The notes below the pieces were generated by a model. The model was not told the DNA's origin. It did no database searches and saw nothing but the letters and a program-made list of their open reading frames with translations. Positions 45,084 to 54,362 of a stretch of 64,000 nucleotides of DNA are shown here, one piece after another. The DNA lies in the NCBI GenBank assembly GCA_963836015.1, contig CAWIIF010000007.1, positions 62,001-126,000 on the forward strand, written 5' to 3'. Each line of letters begins with the position of its first letter. Within the stretch, counting starts at the first letter, position 1. Both the position numbers and the translations under genes were made by a program. Source of the DNA: CAWCDJ01 sp963836015. GTDB lineage: Bacteria > Acidobacteriota > Terriglobia > Bryobacterales > Bryobacteraceae.

Positions 45084-45530
45084 ATGAAAATTGCGATTGC
45101 CGCGGATCATGCCGGGTTTGCTCTCAAAGAGAAGCTGCGGCAGCGGCTCGCGGAGGAAGGCCACGAACTGGTCGATTTCGGGGCGGACTCGGCCGATTCC
45201 TGCGATTACCCGGATTTCGCGCAGCCGGTAGCCCGGGAGGTGGCCGAGGGCCGCGCCGATCGCGGTATCCTGGTCTGCTCGACCGGCATCGGGATGTCCA
45301 TCGCGGCTAACAAGGTAACGGGGATACGCGCCGCCCCGGCGCAATCGGAAGACGAGGTGCGGCTTACTCGCGCGCATAACGACGCCAATGTGCTGACGCT
45401 GGGCGCCCGGTATCTGGACGAGCCGCAGGCGGCCGGCCTGGTGGAGATTTTTCTGCACACCGAGTTTCAGGGCGGCCGCCACGCGCGCCGCATCGCCAAG
45501 ATCGCGCAGTTGGAGCAGCACCACTCATAG
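45084..45530 (+). CDS. rpiB: Ribose-5-phosphate isomerase B
   Basis: 148 residues. Interconverts ribose 5-phosphate and ribulose 5-phosphate. The start MKIAIAADHAGF is the family N-terminus, and the catalytic Cys lies in CSTGIGMSIAANKV, with the conserved R-LTRAHNDANVLTLGARY segment. ATG 45084 is chosen by homology; an upstream in-frame ATG at 45057 adds nine unconserved residues. A TAAAAT at 45061-45066 may be its -10 box. It is followed 12 nt later by glyA. Confidence 0.95.
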   Translation: MKIAIAADHAGFALKEKLRQRLAEEGHELVDFGADSADSCDYPDFAQPVAREVAEGRADRGILVCSTGIGMSIAANKVTGIRAAPAQSEDEVRLTRAHNDANVLTLGARYLDEPQAAGLVEIFLHTEFQGGRHARRIAKIAQLEQHHS

Positions 45531-45542
45531 CGGAGGAATTGG

Positions 45543-46823
45543 ATGAAGGCACCCGAGAGAATGTCGCGGCCCCTGGCCGAAGTCGATCCCGAAGTCTACG
45601 AGGCCATCCAGCACGAGACGGAGCGGCAGCACGCCCAGCTCGAGTTGATCGCCAGCGAGAATTTCACCTCCGAGGCGATTCTCGAGGCCACCGGCAGCGT
45701 GTTCACCAACAAGTACGCGGAGGGCTATCCGGGCCGGCGGTATTACGGCGGATGCGAATTCACCGATATCGTGGAGAACCTGGCGCGCGAACGCGCCAAG
45801 AAGCTCTTCGGCGCCGAGTACGCGAACGTGCAGCCGCATTCGGGCTCGCAGGCCAATCAGGCCGCCTATTCCGCGGTGCTCAGCCCGGGCGATACCATCA
45901 TGGGCTTGAACCTGGCCCACGGAGGGCACCTCACGCACGGCCACCAGCTCAACTTCTCGGGCAAGACCTACAAGGTGATTCCGTACGGCGTGAGCCGCGA
46001 AGACGAACGCATCGACTACGACGGCCTGGAGCGCCTGGCACGTGAGCACCAGCCTAAAATGATCATCGCGGGCGCCAGCGCCTACCCGCGCATTCTGGAT
46101 TTCGCGCGCTTCCGCCAGATTGCCGACGCGGTGGGAGCCGTCTTCCTGGTGGATATGGCCCACATCTCGGGCCTGGTGGCGGCCGGACTCCATCCCAACC
46201 CCTGCCAGTACGCCGACATCGTCACGTCCACCACCCACAAGACGCTGCGCGGCCCGCGCGCCGGGCTCATCCTGGCAAAAGAGAAATACGCAAAGGACAT
46301 CGACAGGACGGTATTTCCGGGGACCCAGGGCGGACCGCTGGTCCACGTCGTGGCGGCCAAAGCGGTGTGCTTCCTGGAAGCCATGCAGCCCGGTTTTGTG
46401 GATTACCAGAAGCAGGTGGTGGCCAATGCCCGGGCGCTGGCCGAATCCCTGGTGGATGCCGGATTCCGGGTGGTCTCGGGCGGCACCGACACGCACCTCC
46501 TGCTGCTGGACGTATTTTCCAAAGGTCTCCGCGGCAAGGAAGCCGAGCAGGCGCTCGACCGCGCTCGCATCACCGTCAACAAGAACGCTATCCCTTTCGA
46601 CACCAACCCGCCGCTGAACCCGAGCGGCATCCGCCTCGGCTCGCCCGCAGTCACGACCCGCGGCTTCGGCGAGGCCGAAATGCGCGAGGTCGGCACTCTG
46701 ATTGCCGAGGTATTGCACAATATCGCCAGCGAAGAGGTGATTGCCGGAGTGCGGCAGAAGGTGGGCGTGCTGACCGCCCGGTTCCCGCTCTACCGCTGGA
46801 AGCTCGACCCCGTTCGAGCTTAG
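45543..46823 (+). CDS. glyA: Serine hydroxymethyltransferase
   Basis: 426 residues. PLP enzyme converting serine and tetrahydrofolate to glycine and 5,10-methylene-THF. Family landmarks are IASENFTS, NKYAEGYPGRRYYGGCEFTD, MGLNLAHGGHLTHG and the PLP lysine in TTTHK-type VTSTTHKTLRGPRAG. A strong GGAGG site lies six nt before ATG. The gene lies between rpiB and a glycosyltransferase on the same strand with gaps of 12 and 2 nt. Confidence 0.97.
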   Translation: MKAPERMSRPLAEVDPEVYEAIQHETERQHAQLELIASENFTSEAILEATGSVFTNKYAEGYPGRRYYGGCEFTDIVENLARERAKKLFGAEYANVQPHSGSQANQAAYSAVLSPGDTIMGLNLAHGGHLTHGHQLNFSGKTYKVIPYGVSREDERIDYDGLERLAREHQPKMIIAGASAYPRILDFARFRQIADAVGAVFLVDMAHISGLVAAGLHPNPCQYADIVTSTTHKTLRGPRAGLILAKEKYAKDIDRTVFPGTQGGPLVHVVAAKAVCFLEAMQPGFVDYQKQVVANARALAESLVDAGFRVVSGGTDTHLLLLDVFSKGLRGKEAEQALDRARITVNKNAIPFDTNPPLNPSGIRLGSPAVTTRGFGEAEMREVGTLIAEVLHNIASEEVIAGVRQKVGVLTARFPLYRWKLDPVRA

Positions 46824-46825
46824 GA

Positions 46826-47965
46826 ATGGCTCTGCACATCGTCATTGACGCCCGGCGCATCCGGGACTTCGGCATCGGCACATACATCCGCAGCCTGGTG
46901 CATGCGCTGGCGGCGATCGATTCCGCAAACCAGTACACGCTGGTGAGCGGACCGGGCGACGTGCGCACTCTGGCCGGGCTTCCAGAGAACTTCCGGGCTG
47001 CCGTTTACGGGCGCAACGACCATTCGTACGTGGACCACGTGGCGTTTCCGCTGTTTCTGAGGGGCCTCTCCCCCGACCTTGTTCACATTCCCCTGAACCG
47101 CGTTCCCCTGCTGATGATCCGGCCCTACGTGGTGACCATTCACGACATGGCCAACCTGATTCACGAAGTATCGGACAACCGCCTTTGGATGCAGTTGCGC
47201 CGCTATCGCTTCCGCCGCGGATTGACGCGCGCCAACCGCGTGATCGCGGTCTCCGACGCCACCCGGCGCGATGTGGAGAACCTGATGGGCGTCCCGCCGG
47301 ACCGCGTCTGCCGCGTCTACAATGCCCCCGACCCCGGGTTTCTGCAGCGAGGGCCAGGCGATCCCGAAGAAAAGCAGCGCATCATGGAGCGCTATCAGAT
47401 CAATTACCCGTTCCTGCTCTATGCCGGCAACATCCGCCGGCACAAGAACGTGCCGCGATTAGTGGAGGCGTTCGCGGTGGTGCGGGAGCAGCTCGCCACC
47501 CACGAGCTCTACCGGGAGCTCCGCCTGGTGATCATCGGGGACACGATCTCGCAATACCCCGCGGTGCGGCAGGCGGTGATCAAGAGCCGCGTGGAACACG
47601 TGGTGCGGTTCCTGGGCTTCGTGCCTTTCGAAACCCTGCGGTGCTTCTACGAGACTGCCGCGGCCTTCGTTTTCCCCTCGCGCTACGAAGGCTTCGGACT
47701 GCCGCCGCTCGAAGCCATGGCCTGCGGAGCTCCGGTCATCACCTCCAACGTCAGCTCCCTGCCCGAAGTGGTGGGCGATGCCGCCGTGCTGGTGAATCCG
47801 GAGAACGTCTTCGATATCGCGCGGGGCGTGCGCGACGTGCTGCTGAACGAACACCTGCGCAACGAGATGATCCGGCGCGGGCGCGAGCAGGCTGCGCGCT
47901 TCAGTTGGGAGCGGACGGCCCGCCAGGTGCTGGAGATCTACCTGGAGGCAGCCGGCAGCCGGTAG
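46826..47965 (+). CDS. Glycosyltransferase family 4 protein
   Basis: 379 residues with a GT-B fold. The N-terminal domain opens IVIDARRIRDFGIGTYIRSL and contains the PDLVHIP and YVVTIHD segments. The C-terminal UDP/GDP-sugar-binding half has FLLYAGNIRRHKN and the E-x7-E region FVFPSRYEGFGLPPLEAMACGAPVI. ATG 46826 lies two nt after glyA's stop. It probably transfers a sugar in lipopolysaccharide, exopolysaccharide or glycolipid assembly; donor and acceptor are unknown. Confidence 0.92.
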   Translation: MALHIVIDARRIRDFGIGTYIRSLVHALAAIDSANQYTLVSGPGDVRTLAGLPENFRAAVYGRNDHSYVDHVAFPLFLRGLSPDLVHIPLNRVPLLMIRPYVVTIHDMANLIHEVSDNRLWMQLRRYRFRRGLTRANRVIAVSDATRRDVENLMGVPPDRVCRVYNAPDPGFLQRGPGDPEEKQRIMERYQINYPFLLYAGNIRRHKNVPRLVEAFAVVREQLATHELYRELRLVIIGDTISQYPAVRQAVIKSRVEHVVRFLGFVPFETLRCFYETAAAFVFPSRYEGFGLPPLEAMACGAPVITSNVSSLPEVVGDAAVLVNPENVFDIARGVRDVLLNEHLRNEMIRRGREQAARFSWERTARQVLEIYLEAAGSR

Positions 47966-47998
47966 TCGATTTCCCGTTTCGCCCGCCCGTGTTTTACA

Positions 47999-48814
47999 GT
48001 GAAGAAGCACTCACTCAATTGCAGGGGGAAATCCGCTTTGCGGGTCTTGGCCGCCACTCTCTTTCTTGGCTGCTGCGCGGTGGTTTTGCGTGCGCAGGGA
48101 AACTACGAAGTGCAGGTTTACGGCTCCGACCTGGTGCCGAAGGGCGTCACCATGGTCGAATTGCACAGCAACCTCACAGTCAGCGGCACGAAGCAGACGA
48201 TCGACGGAGTGCTGCCTACCAATCACGCGGTGCACGAAACCCTGGAGATCACTCACGGCTTCAACAGGTGGTTCGAAACCGGCTTCTACCAGTTCACCAG
48301 CATCCAGCCGGACGGAAGCTGGATGTGGGTAGGGACGCACATCCGTCCGCGCTTTTCGGTGCCTGAGGACTATCACCTGCCGGTGGGCCTGAGCATCTCG
48401 AACGAGATCGGCTATCAGCGCCCGAACTTCTCGGGCGACACGTGGACGTGGGAGATCCGGCCCATTATCGACAAGAAGATCAAGAAGCTCTACCTCGCGT
48501 TCAACCCCACCGTCGACAAATCGTTCCACGGACCGGAACAGTCCCGCGGCTACGAATTCTCGCCGAATTTCAAGTTCAGCTACGACGTCACCAGGCGGGT
48601 GGCCATGGGTATGGAATACTATGGCGCTTACGGCCCCATCACCAATTGGGACCCTCTGCGCGACCAGGAACAGCAGTTCATCCCCGCCATCGACGTGGAT
48701 TTCGGCGCCAGGTGGGAGTTCAATTTCGGAGTCGGCGTCGGGGTCACGCAGGCCACCGATCACCTGCTGGTCAAGGCGATCCTGGGGTACCGCTTCAACT
48801 TCAAGAACAACTGA
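47999..48814 (+). CDS. Exported beta-rich protein, possible outer-membrane barrel
   Basis: About 258-271 residues. The signal peptide RVLAATLFLGCCAVVLRAQ is followed by alternating strands (YEVQVYGSDLV, FETGFYQFTSI, WMWVGTHIRPRF, FSYDVTRRVAMGMEYYGAYG, ILGYRFNFKNN), and the aromatic-rich C-terminus suggests an outer-membrane barrel. The start is uncertain: GTG 47999 lacks a ribosome site, while TTG 48038 has AGGGGGAAA just upstream and would open directly at the signal peptide. Function unknown. Confidence 0.72.
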   Translation: MKKHSLNCRGKSALRVLAATLFLGCCAVVLRAQGNYEVQVYGSDLVPKGVTMVELHSNLTVSGTKQTIDGVLPTNHAVHETLEITHGFNRWFETGFYQFTSIQPDGSWMWVGTHIRPRFSVPEDYHLPVGLSISNEIGYQRPNFSGDTWTWEIRPIIDKKIKKLYLAFNPTVDKSFHGPEQSRGYEFSPNFKFSYDVTRRVAMGMEYYGAYGPITNWDPLRDQEQQFIPAIDVDFGARWEFNFGVGVGVTQATDHLLVKAILGYRFNFKNN

Positions 48815-48834
48815 TGGCTTTGTAGGATCTCGTA

Positions 48835-49305
48835 ATGCACCTTCGAACCGCCACGGCGGACGACCTCGACACTATCGTCGAACATCGTCTCGCCATGTTC
48901 AAAGAGATGGGTCAAGACCCGCACGAGCTTGCGAACGTGGAGCGTGTTTCGCGCGAGTATTTTCAAAGCGCGATACCGGACGGCCACTTTCACGCCGTCC
49001 TTGCGGAGGTGGAAGGCGCCGGAGTCGTAGGAGGCGGCGGTGTCGTGGTTGTCCCGTGGCCGGGTTCCGGCAACCGCTCGCGGCCCTGCCGGCCGTGGAT
49101 CCTGAACGTCTATGTCCGCCCCGATTTTCGCCGCCGGGGAATCGCTCACGCCATCATGGAGGCCCTGATCCGATGGTGCCGATCCGAGGCCTTCGATTGC
49201 GTCTGCCTGCACGCCAGTGATAGCGGTCGTCCGCTCTATGAGCGGCTCGGCTTCACGCCGACAAACGAAATGCGGCTGAATCTCAACCCGCCCGGCGCTT
49301 CGTGA
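48835..49305 (+). CDS. GNAT-family N-acetyltransferase
   Basis: 156 residues with the acetyl-CoA-binding motif A LNVYVRPDFRRRGIAHAIM (R-x2-G-x-A) and a C-terminal LHASDSGRPLYERLGF motif typical of GNAT enzymes. A glycine/valine-rich strand (VGGGGVVVVPWPG) precedes motif A. It starts at ATG 48835 with TAGGAT upstream. It lies alone between the exported barrel and the convergent DinB gene. The acceptor is unknown. Confidence 0.9.
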   Translation: MHLRTATADDLDTIVEHRLAMFKEMGQDPHELANVERVSREYFQSAIPDGHFHAVLAEVEGAGVVGGGGVVVVPWPGSGNRSRPCRPWILNVYVRPDFRRRGIAHAIMEALIRWCRSEAFDCVCLHASDSGRPLYERLGFTPTNEMRLNLNPPGAS

Positions 49306-49326
49306 GAGAACGGACCGTTTGCTTCG

Positions 49327-49866
49327 CTACTTCTTCTTGGATGCGGCGGGCTGCCGGGGTGTGCTGGAGGGCGGCACAATCCCTTTGATCCGCATATATG
49401 TAACCAGGTTGCCGTAGTGCTCCATGGTGTGGGCGGTATTGAAATCCATGGCTCCGAGTTTGGTGATCTTCATGCCGAAGAAGCTGGCCATATCGGCTGC
49501 ATTGGCGTCCGTCATTTTGGCGTACACGCCGTCGCAATAGGCGAAGGCTTCCTTTAGCGCGGGCACGATCTCGGCCTTGGTCGTCTGAGTTTTCTCGATA
49601 TTCTTCGCGACGCTCTTCCCCTCCGCGGCAACACCGCAGAACTCGTATTGAGCATCGGCTACATGGGCGAATAGCTGCCCTACCGTGCGGACGTCGTCCG
49701 TCGGACGGAAGGACCACAAATCTTCAGGGATCTTGTCTACCGAGCCAAGAATGTCGTTTTTGGCAATCGCGTAGATATTCTTCGAGACCGTGACAAGGGG
49801 ATTCGCCGGCGTCTGCTGCGCGGACGCCACGGCGGCAAACAAAACTACGGTGCTCAATAGCTTCAT
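49327..49866 (-). CDS. Exported DinB-superfamily protein
   Basis: 179 residues: signal peptide MKLLSTVVLFAAVASA, then the four-helix DinB/YfiT-type bundle. The metal triad is visible as His68 (FAHVADAQY), His146 and His150 (HTMEHYGN). The C-terminus is Pro/Lys-rich. ATG 49866 has AGGA five nt upstream. It is divergent from the third PadR gene across 91 nt; GATAAT (on the minus strand at 49894-49899) could be its -10 box. DinB-like proteins are often thiol-dependent metalloenzymes, but this one's reaction is unknown. Confidence 0.85.
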   Translation of the reverse strand: MKLLSTVVLFAAVASAQQTPANPLVTVSKNIYAIAKNDILGSVDKIPEDLWSFRPTDDVRTVGQLFAHVADAQYEFCGVAAEGKSVAKNIEKTQTTKAEIVPALKEAFAYCDGVYAKMTDANAADMASFFGMKITKLGAMDFNTAHTMEHYGNLVTYMRIKGIVPPSSTPRQPAASKKK

Positions 49867-49920
49867 AGGGTTCCTTTCGATCGAGGTTCGACTATTATCG
49901 CATTTCGCCGCGAAGACGGG

Positions 49921-49949
49921 TTGACACCTTACCCAAGCGGAACTACACT
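49921..49949 (+). promoter_or_regulatory. Promoter of the third PadR-ADOP module
   Basis: TTGACA (49921-49926), a 17-nt spacer, and TACACT (49944-49949). ATG at 49958 is eight nt after the -10 box, so the message is predicted to be leaderless. The arrangement is the same as at the other two PadR genes. Confidence 0.65.
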
Positions 49950-49957
49950 CAGGTAAC

Positions 49958-50314
49958 ATGCCAACCCGAGACGAGGACGAGCGGCTTTCCCTGTTGCAAG
50001 GGACCCTGGACCTGCTGATTCTGCGGACCCTGGTCTTTGGACCCGAGCACGGGCAGGGCATCGCCAGGTCCATACAAACCACATCGAAGGAAGAGCTTCT
50101 GGTGGAGCACGGAGCGCTCTATCCGGCGCTCCAGCGGTTGGAAGCACAGGGCTGGATCGCCGCCGAGTGGGGCGTATCGTCCAATAACCGCAAGGCGCGC
50201 TTCTACTCGCTGACGAAAAGCGGACGGAGGCGCCTGTCGGAGGAGACCAGCCGCTGGCGCCGGCTGGCGGCCGCGATCGGACACGTTCTCGGCCCGGAGA
50301 CGTCGGAGGTCTAG
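49958..50314 (+). CDS. PadR-family transcriptional regulator
   Basis: 118 residues. The winged-helix core contains LLQGTLDLLILRTLVFGPEHGQGIARSI, the VEHGALYPALQRLEAQGWI segment and a wing RKARFYSLTKSGRR. The opening LLQGTLDLLILR is the form most common in PadR-ADOP pairs. It ends two nt before the ADOP ATG. Confidence 0.92.
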   Translation: MPTRDEDERLSLLQGTLDLLILRTLVFGPEHGQGIARSIQTTSKEELLVEHGALYPALQRLEAQGWIAAEWGVSSNNRKARFYSLTKSGRRRLSEETSRWRRLAAAIGHVLGPETSEV

Positions 50315-50316
50315 CC

Positions 50317-52929
50317 ATGTTTCGCCGCCGGAGCCGCGATTTTTCGGACGAGATTCAGGCGCACATCGCCCTCGAAGCCGACCGCCTGCGCGCCGAGGGT
50401 CTCGGCGAAGCCGAAGCGCAAGCCGCCGCCCGCAAGACGTTCGGCAACCTGGGAGCCGCGGAGGAGCGCTTCTACGAAAGCAGCCGCTGGCTGTGGTGGG
50501 ACGAACTCAAAAACGACATACGCTACGCCGTTCGGACGCTGCTGCGCACACCCGGGTTCACCACGGCGGCGGTCCTGACCCTGGCACTGGGAATCGGGGC
50601 CAACACCGCCATCTTCAGCGCGGTGGACGCGGTGGCGCTCCGCCCGCTGCCCTATCCGCACGCCGAGCGGGTCGTGATGCTGCACGCGCAGGATACGGGT
50701 GGAGGCACGAGCGACCTCGCGCCCGCCGATTTCCTCGATTTCCGGCGCGAGATGCACAGCTTCGAAGCGCTGGCGGCCTACCGGCAAACGGCGTCGAACG
50801 TCACGAGCGAAGACCGGCCCGAGCGGATCGAAGGGGCCGTCGTCACGCCGGATTTCTTCGCGGTGATGGGGGTCGCGGCCGAACTGGGCCGCACGCTCGA
50901 CCAGTCTCTCGACCAGCCCGGCACGGCTCGTGTGGTGGTGCTGAGCGACGCCATCTGGCGCCGGCGGTACGGCGGGAATCCGGGGATCGTGGGACAGTCG
51001 ATTCGCATCGACGGTGTGCCCCTTGTGGTGGCCGGCGTGATGCCGCCGAAGTTCCAGTATCCCCCGGCCACCGACTTCTGGATGCCCGCGCGCTTCGCCG
51101 TTCCGGAGCATCCGCTGCGGCCGGATTTCGACCAGTCCGGGGTGAGAGACACGCATTACTTCGATGTGATCGGCCGCTTGAAGCCCGGGGTTGGGCAGCG
51201 CGCCGCCCAGGCGGAAGGGGACCTTATCGCCAGGCGGCTCAAACAGCAGTACAAGGATGTGGAGGAGGCCGCGCGGGTGGACCTGGTCCCGCTCGACCAG
51301 GAACTGTATGGCGACACCCGGTCTCCGCTCGAGATCCTGCTGGCCGTGGTGGGGCTGCTGCTGCTGATCGCCTGCGCCAACGTGGCCAGCCTGGTATTGG
51401 CCCGGGGCGCGGCGCGCCGGAAGGAGTTCGCGATCCGGGCGGCGCTGGGAGCCGGAAAGCCCCGGCTGGTGCGGCAATTCCTGGCGGAGAGCCTGGCGCT
51501 GGCATCGGCCGGATGCCTGTTGGGTGTATCGCTGGCATATGCCGCTCTCGGCCCCGTGGCGAACCTGCTGCCGGCCTACATCAGGGCAGGAGCGGCTCTC
51601 CCGATCGATTGGCGGGTGCTCGGATTTGCGGCCGCGATCTCGGTTGCGTGCGGCCTGCTGTGCGGCTTCTTTCCGGCCGCCGCGCTGGCTAAGCCGGGGC
51701 TGGCCTCCGCGTTGAACGACGCGGCGCGCGGCTCCTCCGGAGGGGTCCGGTCGAACCGGACCCGCAGTTTGCTGGTGATCGGCGAGGTAGCGCTGACGAC
51801 CGTTCTGTTGATCGGCGCCGGGCTTCTGATCCGCAGTTTCAGCCGGCTGGCCGCCGAGCCGGTGGGCTTTCGGACGGACCACGTTCTCACCGCGCGGCTC
51901 TCCCTGCCGCCCGCCCGTTATCCGGACCCCGCCAGCCGGGCGCGTTTCGTGCGGCGTATTCTCGACAGCCTGGAGGCACTTCCCGGAGTCTCGTCGGCTG
52001 CCGTCGTGTCGCGCCTTCCGCTGCTGCCCGGGAACAGCACCCGTTCCGTGGATATCAAGGGGCGGGCTTCGAGCGACTCGGATGCCGCCCCCGACTACCT
52101 GGTGGCGAGCCCGGAGTATTTCCGGAGCCTGGGCATCCGGCTGCTCCGAGGCCGCATGTTTACGGAGGCGGACGATGAGAACGCTCCGCCCGCCGTGATC
52201 GTCAATTCCGCCATGGCGCGGCGTTACTGGCCGGGGCAGAACCCGGTCGGGCAGTCCGTCACCGTGGGGTTGTGCGGACATAAGGACGAGTGGTGCACCG
52301 TGGTGGGCGTAGTCGAAGACATTCATCAGCACGACTTGGGCGAATCCGCCCAGCCGGCCGTCTATGTGCCCTATGCACGCGACCCCTGGCCCTTCATGGC
52401 CGTTGTGATGCGTACCGCCACGGAGCCGGCAGCGGCGTCCACCGCGCTGGCGGGCGCGGTTCATTCCGTGGACAAAGACCAGGTGGTCTACGAGATTCGA
52501 ACCATGGGCGACGTCATGGCGACCTCGTTTGCCACGCGCCGGGTCAGGATGCTGTTCGTAGTGTCGTTCGCCGCCCTGGCGCTGGTGCTGGCGTGCATTG
52601 GCATCTACGGGCTGGTCGCCTACACAGTCGCGCAGCGCGGCCACGAGATCGGGATCCGCCTGGCCCTCGGCGCCGGAAAGCAGGATGTTCTGCGGCTGGT
52701 GATCGGGCAGGGCCTGCGGCTGGCCGTCGCCGGCGTCGCGGCGGGCTTAATCCTGGCAGCCGGGCTGTCGCGCCTCCTGGGTGCCATGCTCTACAGCGTC
52801 CATCCCACCGATGCGGTGAGCTTCGGGGGAGCGGCGATCCTGCTCGCCGCCGTAGCGGCGCTTGCCAGCTACATCCCCGCGTGGCGTGCCACCAAGGTGG
52901 ATCCGGTGATCTCGCTGCGGATAGAGTGA
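50317..52929 (+). CDS. ADOP family permease (MacB/FtsX-like, orphan)
   Basis: 870 residues. Compared with the other two, the N-terminal cytoplasmic part (1-65) is more regular (FSDEIQAHIALEADRLRAEGL) and leads into DELKNDIRYAVRTLLRTPGF. The first helix, MacB periplasmic domain, and FtsX bundles (around 345-470 and 745-870) follow, with a second MacB-type periplasmic domain between the bundles. It ends PAWRATKVDPVISLRIE. No ATPase is adjacent. It is probably a membrane efflux or sensing protein controlled by the preceding PadR protein. Confidence 0.94.
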   Translation: MFRRRSRDFSDEIQAHIALEADRLRAEGLGEAEAQAAARKTFGNLGAAEERFYESSRWLWWDELKNDIRYAVRTLLRTPGFTTAAVLTLALGIGANTAIFSAVDAVALRPLPYPHAERVVMLHAQDTGGGTSDLAPADFLDFRREMHSFEALAAYRQTASNVTSEDRPERIEGAVVTPDFFAVMGVAAELGRTLDQSLDQPGTARVVVLSDAIWRRRYGGNPGIVGQSIRIDGVPLVVAGVMPPKFQYPPATDFWMPARFAVPEHPLRPDFDQSGVRDTHYFDVIGRLKPGVGQRAAQAEGDLIARRLKQQYKDVEEAARVDLVPLDQELYGDTRSPLEILLAVVGLLLLIACANVASLVLARGAARRKEFAIRAALGAGKPRLVRQFLAESLALASAGCLLGVSLAYAALGPVANLLPAYIRAGAALPIDWRVLGFAAAISVACGLLCGFFPAAALAKPGLASALNDAARGSSGGVRSNRTRSLLVIGEVALTTVLLIGAGLLIRSFSRLAAEPVGFRTDHVLTARLSLPPARYPDPASRARFVRRILDSLEALPGVSSAAVVSRLPLLPGNSTRSVDIKGRASSDSDAAPDYLVASPEYFRSLGIRLLRGRMFTEADDENAPPAVIVNSAMARRYWPGQNPVGQSVTVGLCGHKDEWCTVVGVVEDIHQHDLGESAQPAVYVPYARDPWPFMAVVMRTATEPAAASTALAGAVHSVDKDQVVYEIRTMGDVMATSFATRRVRMLFVVSFAALALVLACIGIYGLVAYTVAQRGHEIGIRLALGAGKQDVLRLVIGQGLRLAVAGVAAGLILAAGLSRLLGAMLYSVHPTDAVSFGGAAILLAAVAALASYIPAWRATKVDPVISLRIE

Positions 52930-52939
52930 CCGTGCCGGG

Positions 52940-53398
52940 TCACAGGGCGCGTTTCCGCGCCTCCACCCAGGCCGGGAATACCTCGGGGTTATCGAGCCAC
53001 ACGAGCATCCACTGCGCCATCTCTTCCTTCTCGGCCTTCTTCTCCGGCGAGATACGCGCATTCTGCGCCAGGAATTTCGCGCGATCCTTGGCGCCGATCA
53101 CCTGCCGGCGGCAGTAGCGGGCGCGATCGCGGTCGCCGGCGGCGGACGCTTCGGCGTACACCTGGTGCATCGCGCGCAGGGATTGCTCCAGCTCCTCGAA
53201 CGTGTGCTGGCGGACGCCGGCATAAGGTTGGTCGAACGGCACCCCGGTTTCCCGCAGCAGGTCGCGCAGGTAGCTTTCGGAGACCGGCGCGAGTTGCGTC
53301 AGCAGGCCGCGCCAGACCGCTTCCGTGATGGCCGCCGGCTGGTGCGCGGCCAGGTATTCGCGCAAACGCTGCTTGACAGATTTATTTGTGGAGGGCAC
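52940..53398 (-). CDS. Hypothetical protein
   Basis: About 152 residues from GTG 53398, predicted all-helical and soluble, with many Arg/Glu/Lys residues (for example ARYCRRQVIGAKDRAKFLAQ). The segment LLTQLAPVSESYLRDLLRETG could be a helix-turn-helix, but I do not recognise a family. It overlaps the end of mltG by 17 bp on the same strand, so it is co-transcribed with ruvX and mltG. Confidence 0.6.
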   Translation of the reverse strand: MPSTNKSVKQRLREYLAAHQPAAITEAVWRGLLTQLAPVSESYLRDLLRETGVPFDQPYAGVRQHTFEELEQSLRAMHQVYAEASAAGDRDRARYCRRQVIGAKDRAKFLAQNARISPEKKAEKEEMAQWMLVWLDNPEVFPAWVEARKRAL

Positions 53399-54362
53399 GG
53401 TGGTACTTCGCAACCGCGGCTTCGTGCTGCGCGATCGTGTGGGAGAACTGGTGCCCGCCCGAACCATCGGCCCGGAGCACGAAATAGAGCGCGTCGGAAT
53501 CCGCCGGCTGCAGCACGGCGCGAAGAGATGCCATCCCCGGATTGGCGATCGGCCCCGGAGGTAGTCCAGCGTGCTGGTAGGTGTTGTACGGGTCGTCGCT
53601 CTTCAGGTCCGACCGGTAGATGGCGCCGCGGTAGTCATTCCGCAGGAGCGCGGCGTAGATCGTGGTGGGGTCGCAATCGAGCTTCATGCCGATTCGCAGG
53701 CGATTCTCGAAGACCGCGGCAATCTCCGGACGCTCCTCGGCCAGTTTGCCTTCCTTCTCGATCAGGGACGCGAGGGTGACGGTTTTGTGTACGCCGGCAT
53801 TGGTGTGGAGCCCGCGCCACACCTCGCGGAACTTCCCGGTCATGAGGCCGCACAGTTTCTCGGGAGTAGTGGTGCGGCTCAGACGGTAGGTATTGGGAAA
53901 CAGGTACCCTTCGAGCGTGGGCGCGCGCGGGTCCAGGTCGCGGATCAGGGACGGATCGCGGGCCGCGGCCACGAACCTGGCAGCCGGGAAGAGTCCCAGT
54001 TCCTCCACCGCGGCGCCGATATCGAACATGTTCTTTCCTTCCGGAACCACCAGCTCGTAGTAGAAAATATCGCCGCGCGCGATCCGTTTTACCACCTCCA
54101 CCGGAGTGGCGGCCTTGTTGAACCGGTACTCTCCGGCCTGCAGGACGCGGGTCGGCGCGAGGAAGCGGGCTGCCAGGAAGTCCCAGCGACTGCGGACCAC
54201 GCCGGCTTGCGCCAGAAGCGCGGCGATACCCTGGCTGGAGGTGCCGCGTGGAATCTCGACAAAGGTCTCGCCCCGAAAGCCCTGGTAGCTGTTTCCCAGA
54301 CGGTACACCAGGAAACCCGCCGCGATCAGGACCAGGGCCGCCGCCCAGCGCAACGTTCTCAT
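53382..54362 (-). CDS. mltG: Endolytic murein transglycosylase MltG
   Basis: 326 residues. N-terminal membrane helix (about 5-21), a LysM-like region near 30-110, and a YceG/MltG catalytic domain with the Glu in LASLIEKEGK and the conserved SPYNTY-type block DPYNTYQHAGLPPGPIANPG. Cleaves nascent glycan strands and so limits peptidoglycan chain length. The start ATG 54362 overlaps the ruvX stop (ATGA), the usual neighbourhood for this gene. Confidence 0.95.
   Translation of the reverse strand: MRTLRWAAALVLIAAGFLVYRLGNSYQGFRGETFVEIPRGTSSQGIAALLAQAGVVRSRWDFLAARFLAPTRVLQAGEYRFNKAATPVEVVKRIARGDIFYYELVVPEGKNMFDIGAAVEELGLFPAARFVAAARDPSLIRDLDPRAPTLEGYLFPNTYRLSRTTTPEKLCGLMTGKFREVWRGLHTNAGVHKTVTLASLIEKEGKLAEERPEIAAVFENRLRIGMKLDCDPTTIYAALLRNDYRGAIYRSDLKSDDPYNTYQHAGLPPGPIANPGMASLRAVLQPADSDALYFVLRADGSGGHQFSHTIAQHEAAVAKYHRALHK

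Noticed and set aside
50311..52644. Long open frame (777 codons) antisense to the third ADOP gene
   Set aside because: It is a GC-rich codon-bias shadow: no family similarity, high Arg/Gln/Gly, and the opposite strand encodes a clear permease.
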